A DNA stretch of 64,000 nucleotides from Paraperibacillus marinus (GCF_046237605.1 NZ_CP143542.1:186001-250000); one strand, 5' to 3'. Positions 16,228-25,844 are shown, numbered from the stretch's first letter. Notes: a model not told the origin generated them from the letters alone. Translations and numbers: made by a program.

Positions 16228-17628
16228 ATGGATATGCTGTCATTCCAGCTGGACCGCGGAGATAAAAGATCTCTGTATGAACAGCTGTATGAATATATAA
16301 AACAAGAAATCATTGAGGGCCGCCTTGTTTTTCAGGCGAAAATGCCGTCCAAGAGGAAGCTCGCCGAATTCCTGCAAATCAGCCAGAATACGATAGAAAC
16401 AGCCTATGAACAGCTTGTGGCAGAAGGATATATCGAATCCATTCCGCGCAAAGGGTATTATGTACTGGCCTATGAAGACCTGGCTTTTGTCAGCAAGGGA
16501 AGTCCCGGCAGCCAGCCGGAAAATAAAGCGGCGGTTGAGCCTCTTTTTCATTTCCACCCGAGCCGCATTGATACGGCGCCTTTTCCTTTCGCCCGCTGGA
16601 GGAAGTATACCAAGGATATTTTCTGTGAAGAAAATCAGGAACTGCTCTCGCTCGGGGATTATAAAGGGGAGCTTGCGCTGCGGAAAGAAATTGCCCTATA
16701 TCTCTACCATTCAAGGGGAGCGGTATGTTCACCGGATCAAATCATTATCGGCTCAGGGACCGAATATCTTCTGCCTCAGCTTGTGCACCTGCTTGAGGAC
16801 GCGAGTGTCTATGCCATTGAGGATCCCGGGTATCAGCTTACCGGCCATATTCTTTCCAGCCGCGATAAAAAAATCATCCCGGTGGAGGTAGATGAAGAGG
16901 GCATCAATGTGGAACCGATCAAAGATATCGAAGTGGACGCGGTTTATGTCACTCCCTCTCATCAATTTCCTTATGGAAGCGTCCTTTCGATCAATAGGAG
17001 GACACAGCTGCTAAATTGGGCACATAAAGCCCCGGGCCGCTATATTATAGAAGATGATTATGACAGTGAGTTCAGATACAGCGGAAAATCGATTCCATCG
17101 CTCCAAAGCATGGATAAGGGAGAGAAAGTCATCTATTTAAGCACCTTTTCCAAGTCACTCATGCCCTCCATCCGGATTGGATATATGGTGCTGCCGCCTG
17201 AACTTTTGAAAAAGTATGAGCGCGAATTTTCCTTCTACAGTTCAAGCGTTCCGCGCTTCGATCAGCATATACTTGCCAGGTTCATGAAGGAAGGGGACTT
17301 TGAACGGCATTTGAACCGGATGCGTAAAATTTACCGGAGAAAATTGGAGACGCTGACAGAGCTGCTGCGGCCCTATGAAAATATTATAGAAATCATTGGG
17401 GACAGTGCCGGGCTTCATGTAATCCTCCGCGTCAGGGCCGGGATGACCGAGAAAGAACTGATCAGCCGGGCGGCGGATCAGGACATCCGGATTTATGGCC
17501 TTTCTAAATATACTCTCCTCCATAGGGAAACGGGCGCACCTTCCATCGTATTGGGGTTTGCAGGGATACCGGAGGAAGAGCTTGAGAAAGGTATAGGGCT
17601 GCTGCTTGAAGCCTGGGGTCTGAAATGA
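16228..17628 (+). CDS. pdxR: MocR-family (GntR/aminotransferase) regulator of PLP synthesis
   Basis: A 466-residue fusion of an N-terminal GntR winged helix (SLYEQLYEYIKQEIIEGRL..., recognition part SQNTIETAYEQLVAEGYIES) and a C-terminal fold-type I aminotransferase-like domain. The PLP-binding lysine is in YLSTFSKSLMPSIRIGY (about residue 311), and EDDYDSEFRY precedes it. MocR proteins sense PLP; divergence from pdxS marks this one as PdxR. ATG 16228 is preferred since the GAGGGGG site touches the ATG at 16222. No repeat of DNA-binding or missing residues noted. Confidence 0.92.
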   Translation: MDMLSFQLDRGDKRSLYEQLYEYIKQEIIEGRLVFQAKMPSKRKLAEFLQISQNTIETAYEQLVAEGYIESIPRKGYYVLAYEDLAFVSKGSPGSQPENKAAVEPLFHFHPSRIDTAPFPFARWRKYTKDIFCEENQELLSLGDYKGELALRKEIALYLYHSRGAVCSPDQIIIGSGTEYLLPQLVHLLEDASVYAIEDPGYQLTGHILSSRDKKIIPVEVDEEGINVEPIKDIEVDAVYVTPSHQFPYGSVLSINRRTQLLNWAHKAPGRYIIEDDYDSEFRYSGKSIPSLQSMDKGEKVIYLSTFSKSLMPSIRIGYMVLPPELLKKYEREFSFYSSSVPRFDQHILARFMKEGDFERHLNRMRKIYRRKLETLTELLRPYENIIEIIGDSAGLHVILRVRAGMTEKELISRAADQDIRIYGLSKYTLLHRETGAPSIVLGFAGIPEEELEKGIGLLLEAWGLK

Positions 17629-17704
17629 ACACGCTGGTATTGGCGCCAAATTCCTTAAAATGCCGGAAAAGTAAAAAATGGCCGCTTTATTTCATCTGTT
17701 TACA

Positions 17705-17732
17705 TTGAATTCTGTGTCCCCTTTTGTATAAT
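17705..17732 (+). promoter_or_regulatory. Probable promoter of the potABCD operon
   Basis: TTGAAT (17705-17710), 16-bp spacer, TATAAT (17727-17732), about 60 nt before potA. Confidence 0.6.
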
Positions 17733-17792
17733 TAAGTAGTTTCATGTAAAACTTTGGCTAAATTCCAGCAGACAACTTCCGGGAGGGATATT

Positions 17793-18893
17793 ATGAGTGA
17801 TAATCATATTATACGTTTTGAAAATGTAACAAAAAGCTATGATCATACAACCGTGCTCAATTCAGTAAGCTTTGAGATTGAGAGAGGAAAGTTTTACACC
17901 CTCCTGGGACCCTCAGGCTGCGGAAAGACGACGATCCTGCGTCTGATTGCAGGTTTTATAGAACCGACTGAAGGAAACATCTACTTTGATGGCAAGATCA
18001 TCAATTCCCTTCCGGCGAATAAACGCCAGGTGAATACCGTTTTCCAGGACTATGCACTTTTCCCTCACCTGAATGTGTTTGAAAATGTGGCGTTCGGACT
18101 CAGGATTAAAAAATTGAAGGCCGCAGAAATTGAAGCGAAGGTGATGGAGGCCTTGAGGTTTGTCAATCTGGCAGGCTATGAGTCCAGAGAGATCAGCGAA
18201 ATGTCAGGCGGCCAGCGCCAGCGTGTAGCCATTGCCCGGGCCATCGTAAATGAGCCGGAGGTTATCCTGCTTGATGAACCGCTTTCCGCCCTTGATTTAA
18301 AGCTTCGTACGGAAATGCAGTATGAGCTTCGAGAACTGCAGCAGCGCCTGGGCATCACCTTCATTTTTGTGACTCATGACCAGGAAGAGGCACTTGCCAT
18401 GTCTGATGAAATTTTTGTACTGAATGAAGGAGTTATCCAGCAGAGCGGAACTCCCATTGATATATATGATGAACCAATCAATCGATTTGTGGCTGACTTT
18501 ATCGGTGAGTCCAATATTGTAGAAGGAAAGATGGACAGGGACTTCCTGGTATCCTTCGCAGGACGGCAGTTTGACTGTGTGGACAGGGGATTCAGCCCCG
18601 GGCAGCCGGTCGATGTAATCATCCGTCCGGAAGACCTCTTAATCACTACTCCTGAGCTCGGTAAGCTTCAGGTAAGAGCGGATTCCCAGCTTTTCCGCGG
18701 TGTCCACTATGAAATCAGCAGTTACGATATGGATGGAAATGAATGGCTCGTCCATTCCACCAAGAAGGTCAATGTGGGCGAGGATATCGGCCTGTATTTT
18801 GAACCGGAAGCGATCCATGTTATGAAGCCGGGCGAAACGGAAGAGGAATTCGATAAGCGGATTGAGGCTTATAAAGAGGAAAGCCATGAATAG
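17793..18893 (+). CDS. potA: Spermidine/putrescine ABC transporter ATPase
   Basis: PotA energises polyamine import. The 366-residue protein has Walker A GPSGCGKTT (about residues 39-47), Q-loop FQDYALFPHLNV, signature MSGGQRQRVAIARA (about 137-150), Walker B VILLDEPLSALD and H-loop THDQEEAL, followed by a C-terminal TOBE-type domain (VIIRPEDL). ATG 17793 is preceded by GGGAGGG; the longer frame from 17754 lacks this. It overlaps potB by 8 nt. First gene of a tightly packed four-gene operon. Confidence 0.93.
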   Translation: MSDNHIIRFENVTKSYDHTTVLNSVSFEIERGKFYTLLGPSGCGKTTILRLIAGFIEPTEGNIYFDGKIINSLPANKRQVNTVFQDYALFPHLNVFENVAFGLRIKKLKAAEIEAKVMEALRFVNLAGYESREISEMSGGQRQRVAIARAIVNEPEVILLDEPLSALDLKLRTEMQYELRELQQRLGITFIFVTHDQEEALAMSDEIFVLNEGVIQQSGTPIDIYDEPINRFVADFIGESNIVEGKMDRDFLVSFAGRQFDCVDRGFSPGQPVDVIIRPEDLLITTPELGKLQVRADSQLFRGVHYEISSYDMDGNEWLVHSTKKVNVGEDIGLYFEPEAIHVMKPGETEEEFDKRIEAYKEESHE

Positions 18894-19704
18894 AAGCACG
18901 AGGAATTTATATCTCATTCCATATGTTTTATGGATTGTCCTGTTTGTTGCTGCTCCCATTTTGCTTGTTCTTTATTATTCGTTTTTCAATATTGAAGGCG
19001 AGTTTTCGTTTGGTAATTATGCCGCCTTCTTTTCACCCGTGTATTTAAAGATGACTTTGAGCTCGTTCTGGTACGCTTTTTTAATCACTTTGTTCTCCTT
19101 GGTCATCGCGTATCCCGCAGCTTATCTTCTGACTAAGACCAAACACAGGCAGCTCTGGCTTCTGCTTATCATCCTGCCATCCTGGATCAATCTGCTGCTG
19201 AAGACGTATGCATTCATGGGGCTTCTTGGCACAAAGGGTGCCGCCAACCAGGTACTTGAAGCGGTCGGCATCGGCACCCAGCAGATTTTATTCACCGACT
19301 TCAGCTTTGTTTTTGTCAGTGTATATATTTTCATTCCATTTATGATCCTGCCGATTTATAACTCATTGAGCGAGCTTAATCCGACATTGCTATACGCGGC
19401 TGAAGACCTTGGGGCTTCTTCATGGGTCACTTTCCGGAGAGTCATTTTCCCGCTGACTGTGAACGGAGTAAAGGCAGGCTGCCAGGCTGTATTCATCCCG
19501 GCCCTGTCACTGTTCATGATCACGAGGCTGATCGCCGGGAACAGGGTCATCACACTCGGAACCGCGATTGAACAGCATTTCCTCGTGACCCAGGACTGGG
19601 GGATGGGGGCCACCATCGCCGTGTTCTTAATCATCGCCATGGTCCTGATCATGATTTTGACAGGCAAAGGCAGGAAAGGGGTAAAGGTATATGGGAAAAA
19701 TTAA
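18886..19704 (+). CDS. potB: Spermidine/putrescine ABC transporter permease PotB
   Basis: First membrane subunit, 272 residues, with about six membrane segments and the permease loop EDLGASSWVTFRRVIFPLTVNG (about residues 173-194). ATG 18886 lies inside the end of potA and has AAAGAGGAAAG upstream, so translation is coupled. It overlaps potC by 14 nt. LPSWINLLLKTYAFMGLLG is the region typical of PotB/PotH permeases. Confidence 0.92.
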   Translation: MNRSTRNLYLIPYVLWIVLFVAAPILLVLYYSFFNIEGEFSFGNYAAFFSPVYLKMTLSSFWYAFLITLFSLVIAYPAAYLLTKTKHRQLWLLLIILPSWINLLLKTYAFMGLLGTKGAANQVLEAVGIGTQQILFTDFSFVFVSVYIFIPFMILPIYNSLSELNPTLLYAAEDLGASSWVTFRRVIFPLTVNGVKAGCQAVFIPALSLFMITRLIAGNRVITLGTAIEQHFLVTQDWGMGATIAVFLIIAMVLIMILTGKGRKGVKVYGKN

Positions 19705-20491
19705 ATGGACCGCCCTTTATCTGCCGATTGTTTTTTTCATTCTGTATGCGCCCATTTTTTATTTGATTTTCTACTCCTTCAACAGCGGCGGGACGATGAA
19801 TAATTTTGATTCGTTCACCTTGAAATGGTATAAAGAGCTGCTCGGTGACACCAGGCTTCTGATCATTGTCATGAACACGGTGATCGTGGCTCTACTGTCT
19901 TCAGCGATTGCCACCATCATCGGCGTGCTGGGTGCCCTTGGCATTGCCTATATGAAAAAGATGCGGGTGAAAAATACGTATATCTCACTGAATAATGTAT
20001 TGATTGTCAGCCCGGATGTCATCATCGGTGCCTCCTTTTTGATCCTGTTTACCATTGCAGGCATTAAGCTTGGCTTCACATCCGTCCTGCTCTCGCATAT
20101 TGCCTTCAGCATCCCGATTGTTGTGCTGATGGTACTGCCCAGGATCAATGAAATGAGCCCGACCTTGATTGATGCAGCCCGCGACCTTGGGGCGAGCAGC
20201 TTTGATGTCCTGGCAAAGGTCATCCTGCCCTTCATAACTCCCGGAATATTTGCCGGGTTCTTTATGGCCCTGACTTATTCACTGGATGATTTCGCCGTTA
20301 CTTTCTTCGTGACAGGAAATGGATTTACCACACTGTCTGTGGAAATCTATTCCCTGGCAAGGCGCGGGGTTTCCTTGAATATCAATGCCCTGTCTACGAT
20401 TTTGTTCGTGCTGACACTGGTGCTGGTAGTCGGATATTATATGCTTAACGCACGTAACAGCCATTCCCGCAGAATGGGGGTCCCAAAATGA
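19691..20491 (+). CDS. potC: Spermidine/putrescine ABC transporter permease PotC
   Basis: Second membrane subunit, 266 residues, about six membrane segments, EAA-type loop ARDLGASSFDVLAKVILPFITPG (about residues 162-184), then SLDDFAVTFFVTGNG typical of PotC/PotI. It overlaps potB by 14 nt and potD by 4 nt. AGGCAAAGGCAGGAAAGGGG provides the ribosome site. Confidence 0.92.
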   Translation: MGKIKWTALYLPIVFFILYAPIFYLIFYSFNSGGTMNNFDSFTLKWYKELLGDTRLLIIVMNTVIVALLSSAIATIIGVLGALGIAYMKKMRVKNTYISLNNVLIVSPDVIIGASFLILFTIAGIKLGFTSVLLSHIAFSIPIVVLMVLPRINEMSPTLIDAARDLGASSFDVLAKVILPFITPGIFAGFFMALTYSLDDFAVTFFVTGNGFTTLSVEIYSLARRGVSLNINALSTILFVLTLVLVVGYYMLNARNSHSRRMGVPK

Positions 20492-21561
20492 AAAATCTAA
20501 TCCGCGGTTTTATCATCATCGTTGTGATATCGGCTGCGCTTCTTTACGGAGTTAACAGGCTCAACTCGGCGCAGGGACTTTCAGGAGGAAATACGCTCAC
20601 CATTTACAATTGGGGAGATTATATTGATGCCAAGCTGGTCAAACAGTTTGAAAAAGAGACTGGCATCAAAATCATATATGAAACCTTTGATTCCAATGAA
20701 GCGATGATGACCAAGATTGAACAGGGCGGAACTGCATATGATCTTGCTGTTCCATCTGAGTATGCCATCGATAAAATGAAAAAAGAGGGGCTGCTGGTCC
20801 CGCTTGATCATTCGAAGCTGCCTAACCTGAAATATATCGATTCCCGCTTCATGGATCTGCCGTTTGATCCGGGCAATAAATATTCCATTCCTTATTTCTG
20901 GGGAACAGTCGGCATCGCCTATAATCCGAAGCTTCTTGGCGGAAAGAAAATCACCGGCTGGAACGACCTGTGGGATAAGGATCTGAAGAATCAGATTCTG
21001 CTTGTGGACGGCGCCCGTGAGGTGATGGGAATGGGACTGAATTCCCTTCACTATTCCCTGAATGATACCAATAAGGAGCACCTAAAGCAGGCAAAAACCA
21101 AGCTCGATTCGCTCACTCCCAATATCAAAGCCATTGTCGGCGATGAGATCCGCATGCTGCTGCAAAATGATGAGGCAGCAATCGGGGTAGTATGGTCAGG
21201 GACGGCTGCCGAACTGATGTGGGAAAAAGAAGATATAGAATATGTCGTGCCCAAAGAAGGTTCAAATCTTTGGTTCGATAATATGGTCATACCTAAAACA
21301 TCCAAAAACCCGGAAGCGGCACATAAGTTCATCAACTTCATGCTGAATCCAAAAGTGGCAGCCCAAAACACGGAATATGTAGGGTATTCCACACCGAACA
21401 AAAAAGCCCTGGATTATATGGACAAAGAAACGGTCGGGGATAAACGGTTTTATCCGGATCAAGCCATGACCTCCAAGCTTGAAGTCTATGAAAACCTGGG
21501 CAAGAGAAACCTCGCCTATTATAACGAACTGTTCCTGCAGTTCAAAATGCATCGGAAATGA
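20488..21561 (+). CDS. potD: Spermidine/putrescine-binding protein
   Basis: PotD captures polyamines outside the cell. The 357-residue protein has an uncleaved-looking N-terminal hydrophobic segment (FIIIVVISAALLYGV) and no lipobox Cys, so it is probably membrane-anchored by that helix. LTIYNWGDYIDAKLVKQFE, TYDLAVPSEYAIDKM, YFWGTVGIAYNP and VWSGTAAELMWE are the family's ligand-site segments. ATGA overlap with potC. Last gene of the operon, followed by a terminator. Confidence 0.93.
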   Translation: MKNLIRGFIIIVVISAALLYGVNRLNSAQGLSGGNTLTIYNWGDYIDAKLVKQFEKETGIKIIYETFDSNEAMMTKIEQGGTAYDLAVPSEYAIDKMKKEGLLVPLDHSKLPNLKYIDSRFMDLPFDPGNKYSIPYFWGTVGIAYNPKLLGGKKITGWNDLWDKDLKNQILLVDGAREVMGMGLNSLHYSLNDTNKEHLKQAKTKLDSLTPNIKAIVGDEIRMLLQNDEAAIGVVWSGTAAELMWEKEDIEYVVPKEGSNLWFDNMVIPKTSKNPEAAHKFINFMLNPKVAAQNTEYVGYSTPNKKALDYMDKETVGDKRFYPDQAMTSKLEVYENLGKRNLAYYNELFLQFKMHRK

Positions 21562-21586
21562 AGAGATCCCTGCGGGGGTCTCTTTT
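21562..21586 (+). terminator. Terminator of potABCD
   Basis: AGAGATCCC and GGGGTCTCT pair (one T-G wobble) and are followed by a T-run, directly after the potD stop. Confidence 0.85.
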
Positions 21587-21627
21587 TTCTGCCTCGAGGA
21601 ACTGGGAGCGGGAAGAGAGGCGGGGCC

Positions 21628-21860
21628 AAAGTGGTCGTACAAACAATTAAGGCCCATTCTCCTTAATTGTTAGGCCGAGTGGGTCGTGGAAAACGATTAA
21701 GACCAACTCTCCTAAAGTGGAGGGCACAGTGGTCATAAAAAATGATTAAGACCACTTTTTCTTAAATGGCGGTCCGAACTGGTCATAAAACCCTTCACGT
21801 CCTCTTAAATTACGGGCAAACTTGTCCAAATCATTTCCGCCTAAATGGAAGTTTCTCCAC
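21628..21860. repeat. Array of 50-bp hairpin-forming units
   Basis: Units begin at 21628, 21678, 21728 and 21778, exactly 50 bp apart, each starting with a form of AGTGGTC. A fifth shortened unit starts near 21819. The best-preserved unit carries AGTGGTC (21728) and GACCACT (21750), so it folds into a hairpin; other units show decayed versions. The 400-bp gap between potD and the PBP gene holds only the terminator, this array and the PBP promoter region. Confidence 0.8.
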
Positions 21861-21984
21861 AGTCTCCTTCTTTAAATTTACACTTATCACCGCTTTTTTT
21901 AGGAATGACCTAACAGGATATTACTAATTATGGAATAAAATGTGATAAACTTTTTGTAAACAAAAGGAAGCGAGGAGAGAAGCC

Positions 21985-24105
21985 GTGGAGATCGAACCCC
22001 AAAAGAAGAGCAAAAGCCATGTTTCTATCAGGTTCAATTTGATTTTCTTCTTCGTGTTTATCTTATTTTCTGTACTGGTGGTAAGGCTTGGCTTTGTCCA
22101 GATCGTCTATGGGGAGGATTATCGCAGGGAAGTGGAACGGACGGAAGATGTGACGGTGAAGAATCCGATGCCCAGGGGAGAGATCGTTGACCGTTACGGG
22201 AAGATCATTGTGGATAATACACCCGAGCGGGCTATCACTTATACACGTCAGCAGGACACTAAACCAAAGGAAATGCTTCGCATTGCAAGAAAGCTATCCG
22301 CATACATTGATAAGGATCCAAAGAAGGTAACAGACCGTGACAAGCGGGACTTCTGGATTCTGCTTAATCCGAAGAAGGCTGACAAAAAGGTAACAAAGGC
22401 CGAGAAGAGGCTGGTCGAGACGGGCAAGCTGGAAGCGAAGGATCTGTATCAGCTACAGCTGGACAGGATCACCAATGCAGAATTGAAGGAACTGGATGGA
22501 GAACTGGAGGTGCTGGCCATCTTCCGTGAGATGAACAGCGGCTATCCGTTGACTACCCAGTTCATCAAAAATAAAAAAGTAACAGATAAAGAGTTTGCCA
22601 AGGTCAGTGAACACCTTGATGAGCTTCCGGGTGTGGATACCTCCATTGACTGGGAACGTGAGTACAAGTTCGGCAAGACCCTGCGTTCGGTTCTTGGCGC
22701 TGTGACTACTTCCGAGGAAGGACTGCCTAAGGAGCAGGCGGATCAATATGTGGCAATGGGCTACGGCCGGAACGAGCGTATTGGAAAAAGCTATCTGGAG
22801 ATGCAGTACGAGGATGTGCTCAGCGGCAAGAGGGAGCGGGTAGAGAATGTAACCTATAAGGGGACAACGGTCAGCTCTAAGACCATATCCCAGGGGCAGA
22901 AGGGCAATGACCTTGTTCTCACCATCGATATGGAGCTGCAGAAGATAACAGAAAAGATCGTGGAAGAAGAACTCGTGAAAACCAAGCACAGATATGGCGA
23001 CACCCCGTTCCTGGACCGGGCATATACGGTCTTGATGGATCCTTATACCGGGGAGATCAGGGCCATGGCCGGCAAGAGGTATGTGAGGGACAAGGAGACC
23101 GGCGAGTATAAGATTCAGGATGATGCCCTCGGCACCTTCACGACCTCCTATACGATGGGGTCTGTAGTCAAAGGGGCAACGGTGCTGACCGGCTATGAAA
23201 CGGGTGCAATTTATCCGGGAAACAGCGAATTTGATGCACCTGTGAAGTTCAAGGGAACACAAGTGAAGAAGTCCTATGCCAATTTTGGCTGGATCAATGA
23301 CCGGGAAGCGCTGATGGTTTCTTCAAACGTTTATATGTTCAAAACTGCGATGAAAATTGGGGGTGCTCATTATGTCCCTGATGGCACCCTGAACCTGAAG
23401 GATGGCACATTCGATATAATGAGGAACAATTTTTCGCAGTTCGGCCTTGGTGTCAAGACGGGCATTGACCTGCCAAATGAGACCTCAGGAGTAAAAAATG
23501 CCGAGACAAGACCCGGCCTCCTGCTCGATTTAGCCATCGGCCAGAATGATACGTATACACCGCTTCAGCTTGTTCAGTATGTATCCTCGATCGGGAACGG
23601 CGGCTATAGGATCAAGCCGCACCTCGTCAAGCAGATTCGGCAGCCGGGCGGGAAAAAGGGAGAACTCGGCCCTGTCTTAAGCGATATAGAACCGGTTGTG
23701 CTGAACCGTTTAAGCATGAAGCCGGAGTGGATTGAAAATGTCCAGGCAGGCTTCAGGATGGTCATGCAGCAGCAGCGAGGCACAGGATACAAGGTATTCG
23801 GAGGAAAGGAATATGACATGGCCGGCAAAACAGGGACTGCCCAGGCCTTTTACGACGGGCCGGACCGGAAGAATTACGGAAAAGAGCCGCCGCCGACCTG
23901 GAATATCACCCTCATTGGGTATGCGCCAAGCGAAAAGCCTGAGATAGCCATGTCGGTAGTGGTACCATGGGCCTATCAATCCAGTGACAACGGCATGAAC
24001 AAAAACATCGGAAGCAGGGTGATGGATGCCTATTTTGACCTTAAGAAAAAGAGGGATGGGAAAGAAAATCCGGATAAAAAAACAGACTCGGCTAAACCGA
24101 GCTGA
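21985..24105 (+). CDS. Class B penicillin-binding protein (PBP2A/PbpH-like)
   Basis: A 706-residue transpeptidase that cross-links peptidoglycan. N-terminal cytoplasmic tail, one membrane anchor (FNLIFFFVFILFSVLVVRLGF), a dimerisation domain containing PRGEIVDRYGKIIVDN, then the transpeptidase domain with active-site Ser in SYTMGSVVKG (SxxK), VSSNVYMF (SxN) and GKTGTAQ (KTG). It resembles B. subtilis PbpA/PbpH, used in lateral wall synthesis. GTG 21985 has CGAGGAGAG upstream. Monocistronic. Confidence 0.88.
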   Translation: MEIEPQKKSKSHVSIRFNLIFFFVFILFSVLVVRLGFVQIVYGEDYRREVERTEDVTVKNPMPRGEIVDRYGKIIVDNTPERAITYTRQQDTKPKEMLRIARKLSAYIDKDPKKVTDRDKRDFWILLNPKKADKKVTKAEKRLVETGKLEAKDLYQLQLDRITNAELKELDGELEVLAIFREMNSGYPLTTQFIKNKKVTDKEFAKVSEHLDELPGVDTSIDWEREYKFGKTLRSVLGAVTTSEEGLPKEQADQYVAMGYGRNERIGKSYLEMQYEDVLSGKRERVENVTYKGTTVSSKTISQGQKGNDLVLTIDMELQKITEKIVEEELVKTKHRYGDTPFLDRAYTVLMDPYTGEIRAMAGKRYVRDKETGEYKIQDDALGTFTTSYTMGSVVKGATVLTGYETGAIYPGNSEFDAPVKFKGTQVKKSYANFGWINDREALMVSSNVYMFKTAMKIGGAHYVPDGTLNLKDGTFDIMRNNFSQFGLGVKTGIDLPNETSGVKNAETRPGLLLDLAIGQNDTYTPLQLVQYVSSIGNGGYRIKPHLVKQIRQPGGKKGELGPVLSDIEPVVLNRLSMKPEWIENVQAGFRMVMQQQRGTGYKVFGGKEYDMAGKTGTAQAFYDGPDRKNYGKEPPPTWNITLIGYAPSEKPEIAMSVVVPWAYQSSDNGMNKNIGSRVMDAYFDLKKKRDGKENPDKKTDSAKPS

Positions 24106-24168
24106 ATACCAAAACAAAATCATCCTAGTCACATAGACATGAAATTTTCACATTTCCGTATCCAGCAC

Positions 24169-24212
24169 AGAGACTGATTTGGTAAGATGTTACTAGCAGT
24201 CTCTTTTCTTTT
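24169..24212 (+). terminator. Probable terminator of the PBP gene
   Basis: AGAGACTG (24169-24176) pairs with CAGTCTCT (24197-24204), followed by TTTCTTTT. The 20-nt loop is long. Confidence 0.6.
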
Positions 24213-24354
24213 GTGGGGGACAGTCCCCATTTCCCAAATTATTTCCCAAAAGGCCCTTTAGTAAAAAATTACCAATGATAAATGCTAAATTGCTATCTTT
24301 ATAAAATGAATTAAGGGTAGAGACAAGATAAGAACTTAGAAAGGAGGGATGAGA

Positions 24355-25002
24355 GTGATTGATGCAGTGAAAAGGAAATTTCCATTTCTATTATTGCTGC
24401 TGGTCATCCCGCTGCTTGGGACGGTATATAAACTGCTGAATGAACATCCGCAAAAAGCTGTGAGCATCTCGACACCGCTCGATCAGCATATACCTTTTGT
24501 CCCTGTTTTCATCATTCCTTATATTATTTGGTATGGATATATATTGTTCTATTTAATGTATTTCTGTTTCAAGGACACAAAGGTCTATATGAAATCCCTG
24601 ATCACGATTGTGATAGGTGAACTCATCTGCTTTGCCGTGTTTTTCTTTTTCCAGACAACGGTCTCGCGGCCTGACCTGTCGATAGATACCCCATTCTATC
24701 CCCTGATCCAGTTCATCTATAGCAATGACCAGCCGTATAATTGTTTTCCAAGCATCCATGTCCTCACGACCTATGTCATCATGCTTGCTTCGCTTCATAT
24801 CAAGAAAAAGCACAAAGTCCACACGCTCCTGATCCAGGGTCTGGGAAGCTTGATCATTCTGTCCACCCTGTTTGTGAAACAGCATGTGATTTGGGATATG
24901 ATTGGATCGATGTTCCTGGTTTGTTATATTTACGGATTCATTTTCGATTACTACCAGGTAAGAGTTTCGCAGAAAGCGAAGACCCTGCAAATTAAGAAAT
25001 AA
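24355..25002 (+). CDS. PAP2-superfamily membrane phosphatase
   Basis: About 215 residues with five to six membrane segments. The acid-phosphatase motifs appear as CFPSIHVLTTY (PSxH) and VKQHVIWDMIGS (SR-x5-H-x3-D type, with the usual Ser-Arg replaced by Val-Lys). The N-terminal KxxxxxxRP-type motif is not obvious. This subtype is often annotated as inositol phosphatase/transferase-like; substrate is unknown, likely a lipid phosphate. GTG 24355 is chosen because GGAGGG touches the ATG at 24349; if ATG is used the protein is two residues longer. Confidence 0.8.
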   Translation: MIDAVKRKFPFLLLLLVIPLLGTVYKLLNEHPQKAVSISTPLDQHIPFVPVFIIPYIIWYGYILFYLMYFCFKDTKVYMKSLITIVIGELICFAVFFFFQTTVSRPDLSIDTPFYPLIQFIYSNDQPYNCFPSIHVLTTYVIMLASLHIKKKHKVHTLLIQGLGSLIILSTLFVKQHVIWDMIGSMFLVCYIYGFIFDYYQVRVSQKAKTLQIKK

Positions 25003-25011
25003 TGGTATCTG

Positions 25012-25042
25012 CTGCTGAAACTTTGGTTTCAGCAGTTTTTTT
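25012..25042 (+). terminator. Terminator of the PAP2 gene
   Basis: CTGCTGAAAC-TTTG-GTTTCAGCAG followed by TTTTTTTAG. Confidence 0.92.
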
Positions 25043-25127
25043 AGTTGTCGGTCCGTCAGAATTATTTTACAATTACCTGGCAAGTGCTGCTGTGAAAAAC
25101 AACATAAACAAAGGATGCTGCTTAAAA

Positions 25128-25592
25128 ATGGTCTGGAGACTGAAACAATTCAACGAACTGACTTCTATCGAGCTCTATAACATATTGCAGGAGCGAACCC
25201 GGGTGTTTGTAGTGGAACAGGACTGCCCTTATCAGGAAGTAGATGGAAAGGATTTGGAAGCATATCATCTTTTCAAGGAAAATGATAGCGGAATTATGGC
25301 TTACCTGCGTGTTCTGCCGCCCGGGGTTTCCTATCCGCAGGCTTCTCTTGGGCGGGTCATGGTAAAGGAAGAATACCGGGGGGAGGGCCTGGCAAAGGAA
25401 TTGGTTACCATGGGCCTAGAGGTGATCCGGCAGGAACTGGGAGAGAATGCTGTGAAAATCCAGGCACAGAACTACCTGAAGAAATTTTACGGCTCCTTCG
25501 GTTTCCAGGCAGTGACCGGAATCTATCTGGAAGACAATATTCCACATATCGATATGGTTTTGGAAATGAGTGGAGAAAAAAGCAGCCAATGA
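25128..25592 (+). CDS. ElaA-like GNAT acetyltransferase
   Basis: A 154-residue GNAT of the ElaA type: MVWRLKQFNELTSIELYNILQ, RTRVFVVEQDCPYQEVDGKD, then acetyl-CoA motif LGRVMVKEEYRGEGLAKELV (about residues 69-88) and NYLKKFYGSFGF near the end. Substrate unknown. The open frame reaches back to 25002, but the upstream part contains the preceding gene's terminator, and ElaA proteins start at this position. The ribosome site is weak (AAAGGATG about 12 nt away). Confidence 0.85.
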   Translation: MVWRLKQFNELTSIELYNILQERTRVFVVEQDCPYQEVDGKDLEAYHLFKENDSGIMAYLRVLPPGVSYPQASLGRVMVKEEYRGEGLAKELVTMGLEVIRQELGENAVKIQAQNYLKKFYGSFGFQAVTGIYLEDNIPHIDMVLEMSGEKSSQ

Positions 25593-25667
25593 CTCTTTCC
25601 TTGAAAGATGGCATAAAATTGGAATTCTCTCACACACTAAAAGGAAATCTTTTAGGGAGTGATTGAA

Positions 25668-25844
25668 ATGGATGCAAACCGAGTGAAACAAATTTTATCT
25701 TCTTCAGCAGACATTAGTGTGGAATACAACGGAGTCGCTGTCTGGATCGACAATCTGAATGAGGATGGCAGGACGGCCATGGTCCACCCTCTCGACCTCG
25801 AAGAAAAGACTACAGTCGAGATTGACGAATTGAAAGAAGTATAA
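25668..25844 (+). CDS. sspH: H-type small acid-soluble spore protein
   Basis: A 58-residue protein (MDANRVKQILSSSADISVEY...) with the SspH pattern: N-terminal R/K-A/V-K segment, central NGVAVWIDNLNEDGRTAMVHPL, and C-terminal TVEIDELKEV. SspH proteins are packed into the forespore and protect spore DNA; transcription by a forespore sigma factor is expected but was not located. ATG 25668 has GGGAG 8 nt upstream, better than the in-frame GTG at 25659. The stop codon is the first part of repeat copy B. Confidence 0.88.
   Translation: MDANRVKQILSSSADISVEYNGVAVWIDNLNEDGRTAMVHPLDLEEKTTVEIDELKEV

Noticed and set aside
24213..24260. GGGGACAGTCCCC hairpin behind the PBP gene
   Set aside because: Short stem without a T-run; too common a motif to call a terminator or element.
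25002..25127. N-terminal extension of the ElaA-like ORF
   Set aside because: It would be translated from within the PAP2 gene terminator and adds residues absent from the family.
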